Below are positions 16,371 to 24,866 of a DNA stretch of 64,000 nt, piece after piece (positions within the stretch are counted from its first letter, which is position 1; each line of letters opens with the position of its first letter). The position numbers and the translations under genes were made by a program. Source of the DNA: Streptomyces rhizoryzae (GTDB taxonomy: Bacteria; Actinomycetota; Actinomycetes; Streptomycetales; Streptomycetaceae); the NCBI RefSeq assembly GCF_023155275.1, contig NZ_JALMUV010000003.1, positions 124,001 through 188,000 on the forward strand. Direction: 5' to 3'. A model generated the notes under the pieces. It ran no database searches. It worked only from the letters and a program-made list of their open reading frames with translations, and had not been told where the DNA came from.

Positions 16371-19300
16371 GGCCGTCTCCCACGGGGGCCGGGGCCGGGG
16401 TCGGGGCGAACGTCGCGCAGTACGCGCGCCAGTGGTCCGGGTGCACGCACGCGGCGAAGGTCGGGTCGCCCGGAGCGCCGGAGAAGCTCCGCTCCAGGGT
16501 GAGGTCGACGGACTTGCTGAAGAAGGCGATCCGCACGCTGACCGTGAGGGTGCCCCGGCCGCGGATCACCGACTGGTGGTCGTGCTTCTCGTAGCTGAGC
16601 TCCAGGTAGAACTCCACGCACACCGTGACGATGCCCAGCACGGACAGGAAGCCGTTGCACCGCAGGTATCCGGACAGCGACACGTCGTCGTCGGCGTAGG
16701 TGAAGCGGACGCCCGCCATGATCGAGACCCCGCCGCTGGCGACCCCGAGGTTGAGCGCCACACTGCCGCCGAATTCGAGGGCGCCCTCGATCTCCTCGAC
16801 CCCGTCGGCCCCGAGCTGGAGGGCGCAGTAGCCGCCGCCTCCGAGGGCGGAGACGGTGATGCCGAAGGGGTGCTCCCGCTCGGAGACGGAGAAGCGGAAC
16901 GAGACCGGGCGGTTGTCGAACGGGATCGTCAGCGCGGCGTTCAGCGCCACGCCGGAGAGGGTGAACATGCCCAGTGGGAGCGCCGGGAGTTCGAGGCCGT
17001 AGCCCGCGCTGATCCCGGACGGCTGGACGTCCAGGAACGCGCCCTTGCCGAAGACGTCGGAGGGCAGGGCGCTGCGCAGGGTGTTGATGAACTCCAGCGC
17101 GCCGCTGAACTTCAGTTCCACACCGTCGGCGGTGACCTGCGGTTTGGTGCCCACGCCGGTGGTGAAGTGCAACTCCTTGAACTCCACGCGGGCGATCCCG
17201 GCGAAGTCCAGGGCGAAGGTGCTGAGCTTGCCCTCGACGGTGGTGCGGGCGGCGTCGGCGGAGCGGACCGTGCGGGCGTCCAGGACCAGCGAGGCGGCGG
17301 AGACGTCCAGGAAGTCGTGCGGGTCCTTCTTGCCGTCCGCCGTCGTCGGCTGGGCCAGCGCGGGCTTCCACACGTAGCGCAGTTCCTTGCCGTCCGGTAC
17401 GTCGCGGATCCGCAGGACGGGGGCCGGCAGCACCCCGCCCGCGGGGCCCAGGAGGTCGCTGATCGCCTTGTCGTCGAGGTGCCGCAGGGAGTCGAGGCTT
17501 TCCTTGGTGAGGGGCTTGAGGAACCTTCCGAGGTCGATGAAGCCGAGCAGCTTCGCCCTGCTGAAGGCCGCCTGGAGGTCGCCCAGCCCGGCCGCGCCGG
17601 TGACCTCGCCGGTGGTGGGGTCCGTGGCGCAGACGTCGGGGGTGACGCCGGCCTGGCTGGTGATCGTGCGGACCGCGGCGTTGGGACTGGCGAGTCCGCC
17701 GGTCTGCTGCGCGGCGAAGGTGAGACCGACCGGGTCCACCAGGTCCAGGTAGCCGCCCGCCGGATGCTTGGCCATGGTCTGCTTGAGGTAGGTGGCGTTG
17801 AACACCACCGCCTGGTCCCCGCCGTGCGGGGTGAACTGTTCCAGGGCGGGCACGCGGACCGCCGCGGCCGCCACGTGCGGCAGGCCGACGGTGCGGCCGG
17901 CCCCGCCGTCGAGCGGGCCGAAACCGAAGGTCAGGGTGGTGACCGCATGACTGGTGCTGCCGGCGGCACCGGCCGGTGGCTCCGCCATGGCCATCACCTG
18001 GCCGCCCAGGGCGCGTTGGGTGCGCTGGACCAGCAGGGCCGCCTGCGCCGGATCGGGGGCGAGCGCGGCCGGCGGGTTGTAGAGGTCCCGCAGCTGCTGG
18101 TCCGGGTTCTCGGCGTCGTCGGGGAGGAAGACCTGCGGCATGGTGAAGCTGACCGTCCGGCCCTCGGCGTCCGTGCCGATGAAGGAGAACGCGAAGTCCG
18201 CCCCGGTGTCCAGGAGTTGCACCCAGAACGCCTTGGCCGGCGCGGCGTGGCCGTCCTTCGGCAGGTGCGGCTGGATCAGCGGCGTCACCCGGTCGGTGAT
18301 GCGCAGCGAGCGGAACGGCATCTCCCGCCCGTCGTGGACGTATCCGCTGCCCGAGCCGTAGTCGACCACCGGCCGCTTGATCACCAGGTATTCCTGGGTC
18401 TGGAGGCAGGCGACGATCCCGTCGTCGGGGCGTGCGGCGAACACCCGCCGGGTCTCCAGGACGTCGAGGGACTCGTGGCCGGTGGCCAGGCGGCCGCGCC
18501 GGACGACCCGGATGTACTGGTCCCGGCCCAGGCCCGTGATGTGGTCGTACCCCGCCAGCGTCGGGAAGTGCCGGCCGGCCTGTTCGTACCGTTCCTTGTC
18601 GTCCCTCGGCGGCGCCTCCCACGCCCCGTGCAGATGGGCCGAGCAGCCCATCGGCGTGACGAGGAACTGCTCGGCGTGCAGGGGCGCGGTGGGGACGTCG
18701 AGCGGCAGGCTGCCGGGCGGGACGGGCACTTCGGTCCGGCTGGTGAGGGTGACCAGGTCCGCGAGGGTGTCGTCCTGGATCGGGCTGCGCGCGAACAGCG
18801 CGGGCCGGCCCCCGGCCGTGGCGATCGCCCGCAGCAGGAGGTCGCCGTCGCGCTGGCCGAGCAGCCGGGCGTGCCACAACGGCGCGCGGCCGCCGCCGGG
18901 TTGCGGGCCGGGCGCGGTCCGCCAGTGCACCGGCTCGTCGTAGGTGAGCAGCAGCCGCGCCGGGAACTCGATCACGGTGCGGGCGATGCCCTGGAAGACC
19001 GTCGTACCGGGGGTGTCCGGGGTCGCAAGGCCCACCGGGACGGTCATCGGGACCAGCCGCGCCCAGTCGAGCAGCGACGCGAGCGTCAGGTCCAGGCTGT
19101 CCAGGGCGGGCGGGACCGAGAAGGCCAGCAGGCTGGGGTCGGCGGCGAACGCCGCCAGGGGCGCGAGCGCGCCGGTGACGGTGTTCAGCGGCGGGGGGAT
19201 GTCCTCGCGCACATGCTGCGGCGGCAGACCGATCAGGACCAGCGCGGGGGCGGCCGGGTCGCGCTTGACCAGGTGGCGGCCGTCGAGACGCAGGTTGACC

Positions 19301-19602
19301 AGGGTGATGTCGAGGAGGAGCAGGTCCGCGGGGCGCACCACCCGGAACGGGCCCTCGGCGGTGTCCTCCTCGTGCGGCCCGGTGTCCGGCGGCCCGTCGT
19401 CGCCGGGGCGGTGGCCCGGGTGCGGCCCGTGGGGCCCGTGGGGCCCGTGGGCCGGCCCGCCGAACCGCCCGCCGAACCCGCCCCCGAACCCGCCGCCGAA
19501 GTCGTCCCCCTGCTCACCCCCCTGTTCCCGCGGCGGCCCGGCGGCCGGTGCGGTGGCCCCGGTGCGGGGGCGGGCCGGGCTGCGGTCGGTGTGGAACGGC
19601 AT
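16360..19602 (-). CDS. Giant hypothetical protein (1080 aa) with Gly/Phe and Gly/Pro/His repeats
   Basis: Fourth gene of the operon. Residues 30-80 are low complexity: FGGG repeats followed by GPH repeats and an acidic stretch. From about residue 87 (RVVRPADLLLLDITLVNLRL) it becomes globular and beta-rich. Residues about 880-1045 look like a series of amphipathic strands (GMFTLSGVALNAALTIPF, GGVSIMAGVRFTYAD, VSLSGYLRCNGFLSVLG, RGTLTVSVRIAFFSKSVDL), as in lipid-binding or barrel-like folds. It ends with a short Cys/His/Trp segment (AACVHPDHWRAYC). No signal peptide, no catalytic motif recognised. ATG 19602 lies 16 bp after the stop of the preceding gene, and its end overlaps the start of the 1583-aa gene. 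No named family known to me. Confidence 0.85.
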   Translation of the reverse strand: MPFHTDRSPARPRTGATAPAAGPPREQGGEQGDDFGGGFGGGFGGRFGGPAHGPHGPHGPHPGHRPGDDGPPDTGPHEEDTAEGPFRVVRPADLLLLDITLVNLRLDGRHLVKRDPAAPALVLIGLPPQHVREDIPPPLNTVTGALAPLAAFAADPSLLAFSVPPALDSLDLTLASLLDWARLVPMTVPVGLATPDTPGTTVFQGIARTVIEFPARLLLTYDEPVHWRTAPGPQPGGGRAPLWHARLLGQRDGDLLLRAIATAGGRPALFARSPIQDDTLADLVTLTSRTEVPVPPGSLPLDVPTAPLHAEQFLVTPMGCSAHLHGAWEAPPRDDKERYEQAGRHFPTLAGYDHITGLGRDQYIRVVRRGRLATGHESLDVLETRRVFAARPDDGIVACLQTQEYLVIKRPVVDYGSGSGYVHDGREMPFRSLRITDRVTPLIQPHLPKDGHAAPAKAFWVQLLDTGADFAFSFIGTDAEGRTVSFTMPQVFLPDDAENPDQQLRDLYNPPAALAPDPAQAALLVQRTQRALGGQVMAMAEPPAGAAGSTSHAVTTLTFGFGPLDGGAGRTVGLPHVAAAAVRVPALEQFTPHGGDQAVVFNATYLKQTMAKHPAGGYLDLVDPVGLTFAAQQTGGLASPNAAVRTITSQAGVTPDVCATDPTTGEVTGAAGLGDLQAAFSRAKLLGFIDLGRFLKPLTKESLDSLRHLDDKAISDLLGPAGGVLPAPVLRIRDVPDGKELRYVWKPALAQPTTADGKKDPHDFLDVSAASLVLDARTVRSADAARTTVEGKLSTFALDFAGIARVEFKELHFTTGVGTKPQVTADGVELKFSGALEFINTLRSALPSDVFGKGAFLDVQPSGISAGYGLELPALPLGMFTLSGVALNAALTIPFDNRPVSFRFSVSEREHPFGITVSALGGGGYCALQLGADGVEEIEGALEFGGSVALNLGVASGGVSIMAGVRFTYADDDVSLSGYLRCNGFLSVLGIVTVCVEFYLELSYEKHDHQSVIRGRGTLTVSVRIAFFSKSVDLTLERSFSGAPGDPTFAACVHPDHWRAYCATFAPTPAPAPVGDGHGA
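19365..19505. repeat. Low-complexity coding repeats (FGGG and GPH units)
   Basis: Within the 5' part of the 1080-aa gene. On the plus strand GCCCGTGGG-type 9-bp units recur three to four times (about 19428-19455), followed by 12-bp CCGCCGAAC-type units (about 19456-19500). They encode GPHGPHGPH and FGGGFGGGFGG. The pattern is replication-slippage prone and echoes the Gly/His tail of the neighbouring giant gene. Confidence 0.75.
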
Positions 19603-19618
19603 GGCGCACGCCTTTCGA

Positions 19619-20713
19619 TCACGGGATGCCGAGGAAGTTCAGCAGCGTCCGGCGCACCAGGAACGCCATCGCGTTGTGGCGGTCGTTGAGGTTGAGCAGG
19701 TTCTGCCAGCAGACCAGGAACTGCTGGCCGCTGGCGTCGTGCGAGAGGACGGTCGCCTCGGAGGCCACCGTGCTGCCGGCGGGGCTGTTGAGCGGCCCCA
19801 GACCGATCTTGGAATGGGTGAGGGTGAATCCCGCGCCGAGGCCGTCGATACCCTGCCGGGCGCCCGTCGTCAGGAAGGAGGCGTCGCCGACGGACTGGGC
19901 CTCGGCCAGCAGGTCCCGCATGTCCCCGGCGATCCCGTCCACGCTGCGCGCGTCCAGCGTCGCGCCCTCGATGAGCAGGGCGAGCAGGCGCGTCATATCG
20001 ATCGTGGTGGTCGCCTGGGCCGAGGGGCCGTCGTTCACCGAGGGCACCCGTACCGCGGGGAACGCGCCGGTGAACGTCCCGGCCAGCCAGATGCCCTGGT
20101 TGGTGTTCGGATCGAACAGCCCGGCCCTGGCCAGCAGCCCGTTGATCCAGCTGTAGCCGAGTGCCTGGATGGTGGCGGATGCCTGGTTGTTGTCGCTGGG
20201 CACGATCATGCCCTGCATATGCGCCGTGAAGGCCGGGTTGAACGCCATCAGGCAGCCGCCGCTGGCCAGTGCCTGGGGTGTGTCGAAGATCGTCGGATAC
20301 TTGGGCACCCGCATGGGCTGGGTGATCCCCGGTTCGGTCCGGAAGCGCGGCGCGGACGCGACGATGTCGGTGTCGAACGCGGATTGCAGACCGGTGAACA
20401 CCACGCTTCCGGTGCAGTCGCCCGCGGAGGTCGCGAAGTCCGCGGCGCTCTGCCGCAGTTCGAAGCCCGCCAGCATGGCCGCCATCTTCAGCAGGCTGCC
20501 GGAGAAGTGCATCTCGGTGTCGCGGAAACCCGCGTAGGCGAAGGACGGTGAGGTGCCGGTCGGGTTCTGCACCGCCGCCACCGACAGCGGGCAGTTGACG
20601 TGCACGCCGGCCGCCGGGAACGCCGTCGCGGTCAGTGCCTGGGCGGCGGTGAGCGCCGCGGCCATCCCGGCGTCGCGGGTCAGCAGGTCCGGGAACGGAT
20701 CCGGGAAGAGCAT
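19619..20713 (-). CDS. Class A beta-lactamase-fold serine hydrolase-like protein
   Basis: 364 aa. The three active-site motifs of the serine beta-lactamase / DD-peptidase superfamily are present in order and spacing: S73-L-L-K76 (HFSGSLLKMAAM), S173-D-N (VPSDNNQAS, followed by a helix ending SWINGLL), and K302-x-G (THSKIGLG). The segment TTTIDMTRLLALLIEG matches the helix before the omega-to-KTG part of class A enzymes. An Omega-loop ExxLN is not obvious. There is no signal peptide, unlike true beta-lactamases, so the substrate may not be a beta-lactam. ATG 20713 has an excellent ribosome site (GGAGGAGGT). It is 30 bp after the phosphoesterase gene and 16 bp before the 1080-aa gene, so clearly part of the operon. 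Confidence 0.7.
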   Translation of the reverse strand: MLFPDPFPDLLTRDAGMAAALTAAQALTATAFPAAGVHVNCPLSVAAVQNPTGTSPSFAYAGFRDTEMHFSGSLLKMAAMLAGFELRQSAADFATSAGDCTGSVVFTGLQSAFDTDIVASAPRFRTEPGITQPMRVPKYPTIFDTPQALASGGCLMAFNPAFTAHMQGMIVPSDNNQASATIQALGYSWINGLLARAGLFDPNTNQGIWLAGTFTGAFPAVRVPSVNDGPSAQATTTIDMTRLLALLIEGATLDARSVDGIAGDMRDLLAEAQSVGDASFLTTGARQGIDGLGAGFTLTHSKIGLGPLNSPAGSTVASEATVLSHDASGQQFLVCWQNLLNLNDRHNAMAFLVRRTLLNFLGIP

Positions 20714-20743
20714 GCCGGTTACCTCCTCCGGCCGGCAGGTTTC

Positions 20744-22081
20744 TCAGGCTTGCGCCATCGCCTGGGCGGACAGCGCGTCGCAGACCGCGTCGAGGTGCGA
20801 GGTGGTGCCCTCCGCCGGGTTGGCGCCGCTGGAGGTGGGGGCGGTGACGCCCGCCAGCGGGTCGTCGGTGCGCGGTCGGTCCAGGGTGAGGACGTCCCCG
20901 AGGCCCGGGGCGGCCGCATCGCGCCGGGTGAGCGGGGCCAGGCCCCAGCGCTGCTCGACCGTCTTGAGCAGCGAGGTGTGGTCCAGCGGTGTGCCGCCCC
21001 CGGCCCGGAACACGGTCTGCGGCGCGATCAGCGGCGAGACCAGCACGGTCGGCACCCGGACCCCGAACCGGCCGAAGTCGAAGCCGAACTGGCCGGCCGC
21101 GTCGTCCGGCGGGACCGCACCGGACGGCGGCGGCACGTGGTCGTAGCAGCCCCCGTGCTCGTCGTAGGTGAGGACCAGCAGCGTGCTGTCCCAGTCGGGG
21201 CCGTTGCGCAGGGCGGTGTAGACCCGCAGCATCAGCTGCTCGCCGGCGGCGACGTCGTAGTTGGGGTGCTGACTGTTGCCGGACGGCGACCAGCTGGGCT
21301 CCAGGAAGATGAAGCCCTGCGGCAGGGTGCCGTGCGCGGCCGCGGCTGCGAAGTCGGCGAAGGTGCCGAAGTGGCGCGGGTCGGCCCGTACGGTGTCGGG
21401 GAAGTCGTTCCTGGTCAGCTGCTTGCCGTCGCTGTAGACCGCCCAGCCGACCGGGTCGGGGTCGTGCTGGTCCAGCAGTCCGAAGATGCTGGGGAAGTCG
21501 AACGGCGGGATGCCGTGCTGCTGGTGGTCGTCCATCCGGCCGCGGCTGGTGCCGGCGAGGGCGAACGCCCGGTTGGGCAGCGTCATGGTGGGCACCGAGC
21601 TGTACCAGTGGTCGCAGACCGCGAAGCCGCGGGCCAGTCCGGACAGCACCGGCAGCGTCTCCGGGGTGAAGCAGCCCATGATGTTCGCCGGCGCGGTACC
21701 GGGATAGATCGGCTCCTGCTTCTGCGCGTCGTACCGCAGGGCGTCGGCGAAGCTGCTGACGAAGCCGTCCATGGGCGGCTCCGCCGCGGGCGGGGGCGGG
21801 GACGGGTCGCCGAACAGCTGGCTGTTGGTCGGCAGGTACCCCTCCCGGGGGTTGGCGCCCGGCATGAAGTACGCGTCGGGGGTGTTCGGGTCGATGCGGA
21901 AGACCGTCACCGCACCGTCGCTCCCGGGTACGCTCTCCGTCCCCGTCAGCCCCTCGAAGGGCTGACCGGACGGCGTCCGCCGGCCCGGGTACAGGAACCC
22001 CAGCAGGTGGTCGAACGAGCGGTTCTCCTGCATCAGGACCACGAGGTGGGTGATCCGGTCCAGTTGTGTGGTGTCCGGCAT
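20744..22081 (-). CDS. Phosphoesterase family protein (phospholipase C / acid phosphatase type)
   Basis: 445 aa of the PF04185 family. Metal-ligand motifs are clear: MQENRSFDHLLG near residue 17 (Glu/Asn pair), HPNYDVAAGEQ (around 290) and TYDEHGGCYDHVPPP (around 325). Family members hydrolyse phosphate esters of phospholipids or other substrates using active-site metals. Most bacterial relatives are Tat-exported; here the protein begins MPDTTQLDRITHLVVLMQEN with no signal peptide, so it is cytosolic or leaves by another route. It lies 76 bp after the subtilase gene and 30 bp before the beta-lactamase-like gene in the operon. Confidence 0.88.
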   Translation of the reverse strand: MPDTTQLDRITHLVVLMQENRSFDHLLGFLYPGRRTPSGQPFEGLTGTESVPGSDGAVTVFRIDPNTPDAYFMPGANPREGYLPTNSQLFGDPSPPPPAAEPPMDGFVSSFADALRYDAQKQEPIYPGTAPANIMGCFTPETLPVLSGLARGFAVCDHWYSSVPTMTLPNRAFALAGTSRGRMDDHQQHGIPPFDFPSIFGLLDQHDPDPVGWAVYSDGKQLTRNDFPDTVRADPRHFGTFADFAAAAAHGTLPQGFIFLEPSWSPSGNSQHPNYDVAAGEQLMLRVYTALRNGPDWDSTLLVLTYDEHGGCYDHVPPPSGAVPPDDAAGQFGFDFGRFGVRVPTVLVSPLIAPQTVFRAGGGTPLDHTSLLKTVEQRWGLAPLTRRDAAAPGLGDVLTLDRPRTDDPLAGVTAPTSSGANPAEGTTSHLDAVCDALSAQAMAQA

Positions 22082-22157
22082 GAGACACCTCCCGGCGGAA
22101 TCCCTGGGACGAGGGCGTGCACGGCGAGGGCGGCGGGGCGGCCCCGCCGCCGGGCGC

Positions 22158-24179
22158 TCAGACCAGCCGCCAGGCGACGGCGTACGGCTGGGCGAACTGC
22201 GTGATCCGGTGCGCCCGGACCACCACCTGGACCTCCCCGCCGGGCACGCCCTCCCAGCGGACCTGCTCGACGTTGTTGACGCGGTCGAAGCCGCTGTCGG
22301 TGCCCATGTTCCCGTGGCGTTCCTGGCCCCCGGCCCGGACGATCAGGTCCAGGTCGTTCTGGAGGGCCGGGCCCGGCGGGTCGGACCACACCAGCGTGGC
22401 CTTCAGCCCGTGGCCGCCCTCCGGCACCGTGAGGGTGAACGTGCGTTCCGCGTCCTGCTCCAGGGCGTCCGCGTCGGTGCAGCCCGCGTGGTCGGTGCCG
22501 GGCAGGACGATGGCGTTCTCCAGGTTGACCAGGCCGAATCCCGAATTGTTGTTGGGGGAGGGGCCCGCCTCGGACGGGTCGTACTGGCCGGGCAGATCGT
22601 CCGCGCCGTTGATCAGCAACGCCTTCAGCAGCGCGGCACTGGGATCCGGGGTGCCGTTCTTCACCAGCGTCTCGCGCAGCACCGCCACACAGCCGGCGAC
22701 CAGCGGCGTGGCCATGCTCGTACCGCTGTCGAAGAAGAACGCCGGGTCGTCGGAGACCCCGAAGACCGTGCTGAACTTCGCCGCCCGGGAGTGCGTCGAG
22801 AGGATCGACGTGCCCGGCGCGACGAGATCCGGCTTGGTCCGGCCCTCCTGGGTGGGGCCCCGGCTGCTGAACGCCGCCATCCCGGCCGGGTTGTCCGCCT
22901 GCCGGTCGTCGTGGATCGGGTTGACGGGGAACGAGGTCGCGCTCAACTGGCCGTAGGTCAGCGGGATCTCCGGACGTTCGCTCTCGCTCGCGCCCACCGT
23001 GATGCAGTTCTTCGCACAGGCCGGGCCGCTGACCGATGCCTGGCTGATCCGGCCGGCCTGGTCCTGGTCGCGGCCCGCGTTGCCGGCGGCGAAGCAGATC
23101 ACCAGGTTCTTGTGGTCCCACACCATCTGATCGATCTCCGCCGACTGCTCGTTGTAGGGCACACCCGGCCGGATCGGCCCCCACGAGTTGGTGTGGACCC
23201 GCGCCCCGTCCTGGGTGTACGGCGGGCCGAACAAGTCCTGGAGATCCGCCGGGATGCCGCTGAGCGCACCGTTGTCGTCCAGCAGCGACTGGAGGACGAG
23301 GGTGGCCTTGGGCGCCGTACCGGCGACGGGGCCGCCCATGGTCTCGGAGTTCCCGTCACCGAGCACCGACCCCGAGACGTGCGTGCCGTGGCCGTCCGGG
23401 TCGTCGGCCCGGTCGGGCCCGGTGCGCCCCAGGGCGATCAGCCGTGCGACGCGGCCCCGGAACGCCGGGTGGACGTCCTCCGGCGAACCGAGGTCCAGCC
23501 CGGTGTCGGCGACCGCCACGACCTGGCCCGCCCCGGCGAACTCCGTGCCGTCGAGGGCGATCCGGGCGTGCAGCAGCTTCCCGGCGACCGCGTTGCAGAG
23601 CCCCATCTCGGGGACTTCCTCGATGTGCCGGATCTCGTCCAGGGAGGTCAGGGCCGGCAGCGCCTCCTCCGGGATCGTCATCCGGACCTTGCGCCGGCCG
23701 GCCTGGATGTCCCCGGTCCCCACCCCGCCGGCCTCGGCGACCCGCTCCTGCACCGCGCCGGCGCCCGGGTCCACGTCCTGATGCAGGACGACGTCCACCG
23801 TGCGGCTGCGCGGTTTGAGCACCTCCAGCGGGTCGGCCAGTACGGCGACCCCCGGCCGGAGCCGGCCCGACCGCAGGGAGGGAGCGAGCTTGAACCCCTT
23901 GAGGTACACGTCCGCCCAGGCGACGAAGTCGAGCGCGCGTACGGCCGCCAGGTCCGAGGGCCGGTAGCCGCACAGATAGGTACTTTCCGGTACGTACTCG
24001 TGGATGACCACCCCCAGTTCCGCCAGGCGCGCCTTCTCCTCGGCGGACGGCACATGGGTGGTCTGCACCAGCAGATAATTTGATGCCGAAGCATCCTCGG
24101 AGACCAGCGAGGCGCCGGCCAGCTCCTGGGACTGGACCAACGGGTCAACAGTCACGCCGTTGATGGTGATGCGAGCCAC
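22158..24179 (-). CDS. S8 family subtilisin-like serine peptidase
   Basis: 673 aa from GTG 24179, chosen because GGGAG lies 6 nt upstream; ATG 24185 has no room for a ribosome site. Residues 1-200 form an N-terminal domain of the type seen in some bacterial and fungal subtilases (EYVPESTYLCGYRPSDL, ALDFVAWADVY). The catalytic domain follows with D225 (VAVADTGLD), H264 (DGHGTHVSG), oxyanion N367 (AAGNAG) and S488 (SGTSMATP). The last 120 residues resemble a beta-rich P-type domain (LVWSDPPGPALQNDLDLIV). No signal peptide. First gene of a five-gene operon; it may mature or cleave the other products (inference). Confidence 0.93.
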   Translation of the reverse strand: MARITINGVTVDPLVQSQELAGASLVSEDASASNYLLVQTTHVPSAEEKARLAELGVVIHEYVPESTYLCGYRPSDLAAVRALDFVAWADVYLKGFKLAPSLRSGRLRPGVAVLADPLEVLKPRSRTVDVVLHQDVDPGAGAVQERVAEAGGVGTGDIQAGRRKVRMTIPEEALPALTSLDEIRHIEEVPEMGLCNAVAGKLLHARIALDGTEFAGAGQVVAVADTGLDLGSPEDVHPAFRGRVARLIALGRTGPDRADDPDGHGTHVSGSVLGDGNSETMGGPVAGTAPKATLVLQSLLDDNGALSGIPADLQDLFGPPYTQDGARVHTNSWGPIRPGVPYNEQSAEIDQMVWDHKNLVICFAAGNAGRDQDQAGRISQASVSGPACAKNCITVGASESERPEIPLTYGQLSATSFPVNPIHDDRQADNPAGMAAFSSRGPTQEGRTKPDLVAPGTSILSTHSRAAKFSTVFGVSDDPAFFFDSGTSMATPLVAGCVAVLRETLVKNGTPDPSAALLKALLINGADDLPGQYDPSEAGPSPNNNSGFGLVNLENAIVLPGTDHAGCTDADALEQDAERTFTLTVPEGGHGLKATLVWSDPPGPALQNDLDLIVRAGGQERHGNMGTDSGFDRVNNVEQVRWEGVPGGEVQVVVRAHRITQFAQPYAVAWRLV

Positions 24180-24224
24180 GCCCATCTCCCGAAGTCGCAC
24201 AGATATCAGTGGCTGCCTTTTCTC

Positions 24225-24233
24225 ACTATATAG
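24225..24233 (-). promoter_or_regulatory. Candidate promoter of the five-gene operon (TATAGT -10)
   Basis: On the minus strand TATAGT (24230-24225) lies about 46 bp upstream of the subtilase start, inside CTATATAG, in a local AT-rich island very unlike the surrounding 75 % GC. It is followed by GAGAAAAGG toward the gene. I see no convincing -35 hexamer at the right distance, so an activator or alternative sigma factor may be needed. Confidence 0.45.
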
Positions 24234-24382
24234 GCCGAATGGGGGAAAGGCGCATCCGTGCCCTCGGCGTGTGCGGGCACCGTCCGCCGCGCCCGGCGGC
24301 GAACGGTTGAGGCGTCAACTGCCGGGAAGACAGGCCGGGTAGGGGCCGGGAGAGGGGGCGGGCACCCGTCGTCCGCGGCACG

Positions 24383-24817
24383 TCACGGGTGCATCCGGGC
24401 GCCCTTCGCCACCTTGTCCACCGCGTTCCGCGGCCCGTACACGGCCAGGCCCACGAGGTCCAGCCGGTCGCGCGGGACGGCCCGTACCGCCGCCCGGTTG
24501 TCCCGGTCGTTGCCCGTGGCGAACAGGTCGGAGGTGAACACCGACCGGGGGAGCGCCCGGGACAGGGCCCGGCCGTGCGCGGCGGTCAGCGTCTCCTTGC
24601 CCGCCTCGAAGACCAGCACGGGCTGCCGGAACATCGGCAGGTACGCGGTGTCGTCCGCGTCGGCGTACGGTGCGCCGATCACCTCGGGGAGCTCCGTCCC
24701 CAGCCCGCTCACCAGGAACGCGGTCACGTTCAGCCGCTGCCAGGGCGCCAGGTCGTCCCGCAGCAGCACGGCGATCTTGGTGTCGAAACGTACCGGGGTG
24801 TGCTCAGTCACTGTCAT
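24383..24817 (-). CDS. DUF2000 family protein
   Basis: 144 aa from ATG 24817 (MTVTEHTPVRFDTKIAVLLR). The family-typical segments are DTKIAVLLRDDLAPWQRLNV at the start, an ELPEVIGAPYADAD loop, LPMFRQPVLVF and a C-terminal VYGPRNAVDKVAKGARM. DUF2000 proteins have an alpha/beta fold related to peptidyl-tRNA hydrolase 2, function unknown. It is divergent from an AraC regulator with 49 bp between starts, a pairing often seen for this family, so it is probably controlled by that regulator. Confidence 0.85.
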   Translation of the reverse strand: MTVTEHTPVRFDTKIAVLLRDDLAPWQRLNVTAFLVSGLGTELPEVIGAPYADADDTAYLPMFRQPVLVFEAGKETLTAAHGRALSRALPRSVFTSDLFATGNDRDNRAAVRAVPRDRLDLVGLAVYGPRNAVDKVAKGARMHP

Positions 24818-24866
24818 GGCACCAGGCTGCCGACCGGCCCGCCGCGGCGTCTTGTACGTTCTTTGC

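Noticed and set aside
19233..22088. 951-codon minus-strand frame crossing three operon genes
   Set aside because: Out of phase with the phosphoesterase and beta-lactamase-like genes, which have catalytic motifs; Arg/Pro/Gly shadow.
11619..24179. Sec or Tat signal peptides on the five operon products
   Set aside because: None of the five N-termini has a basic region followed by a hydrophobic core and a cleavage site.
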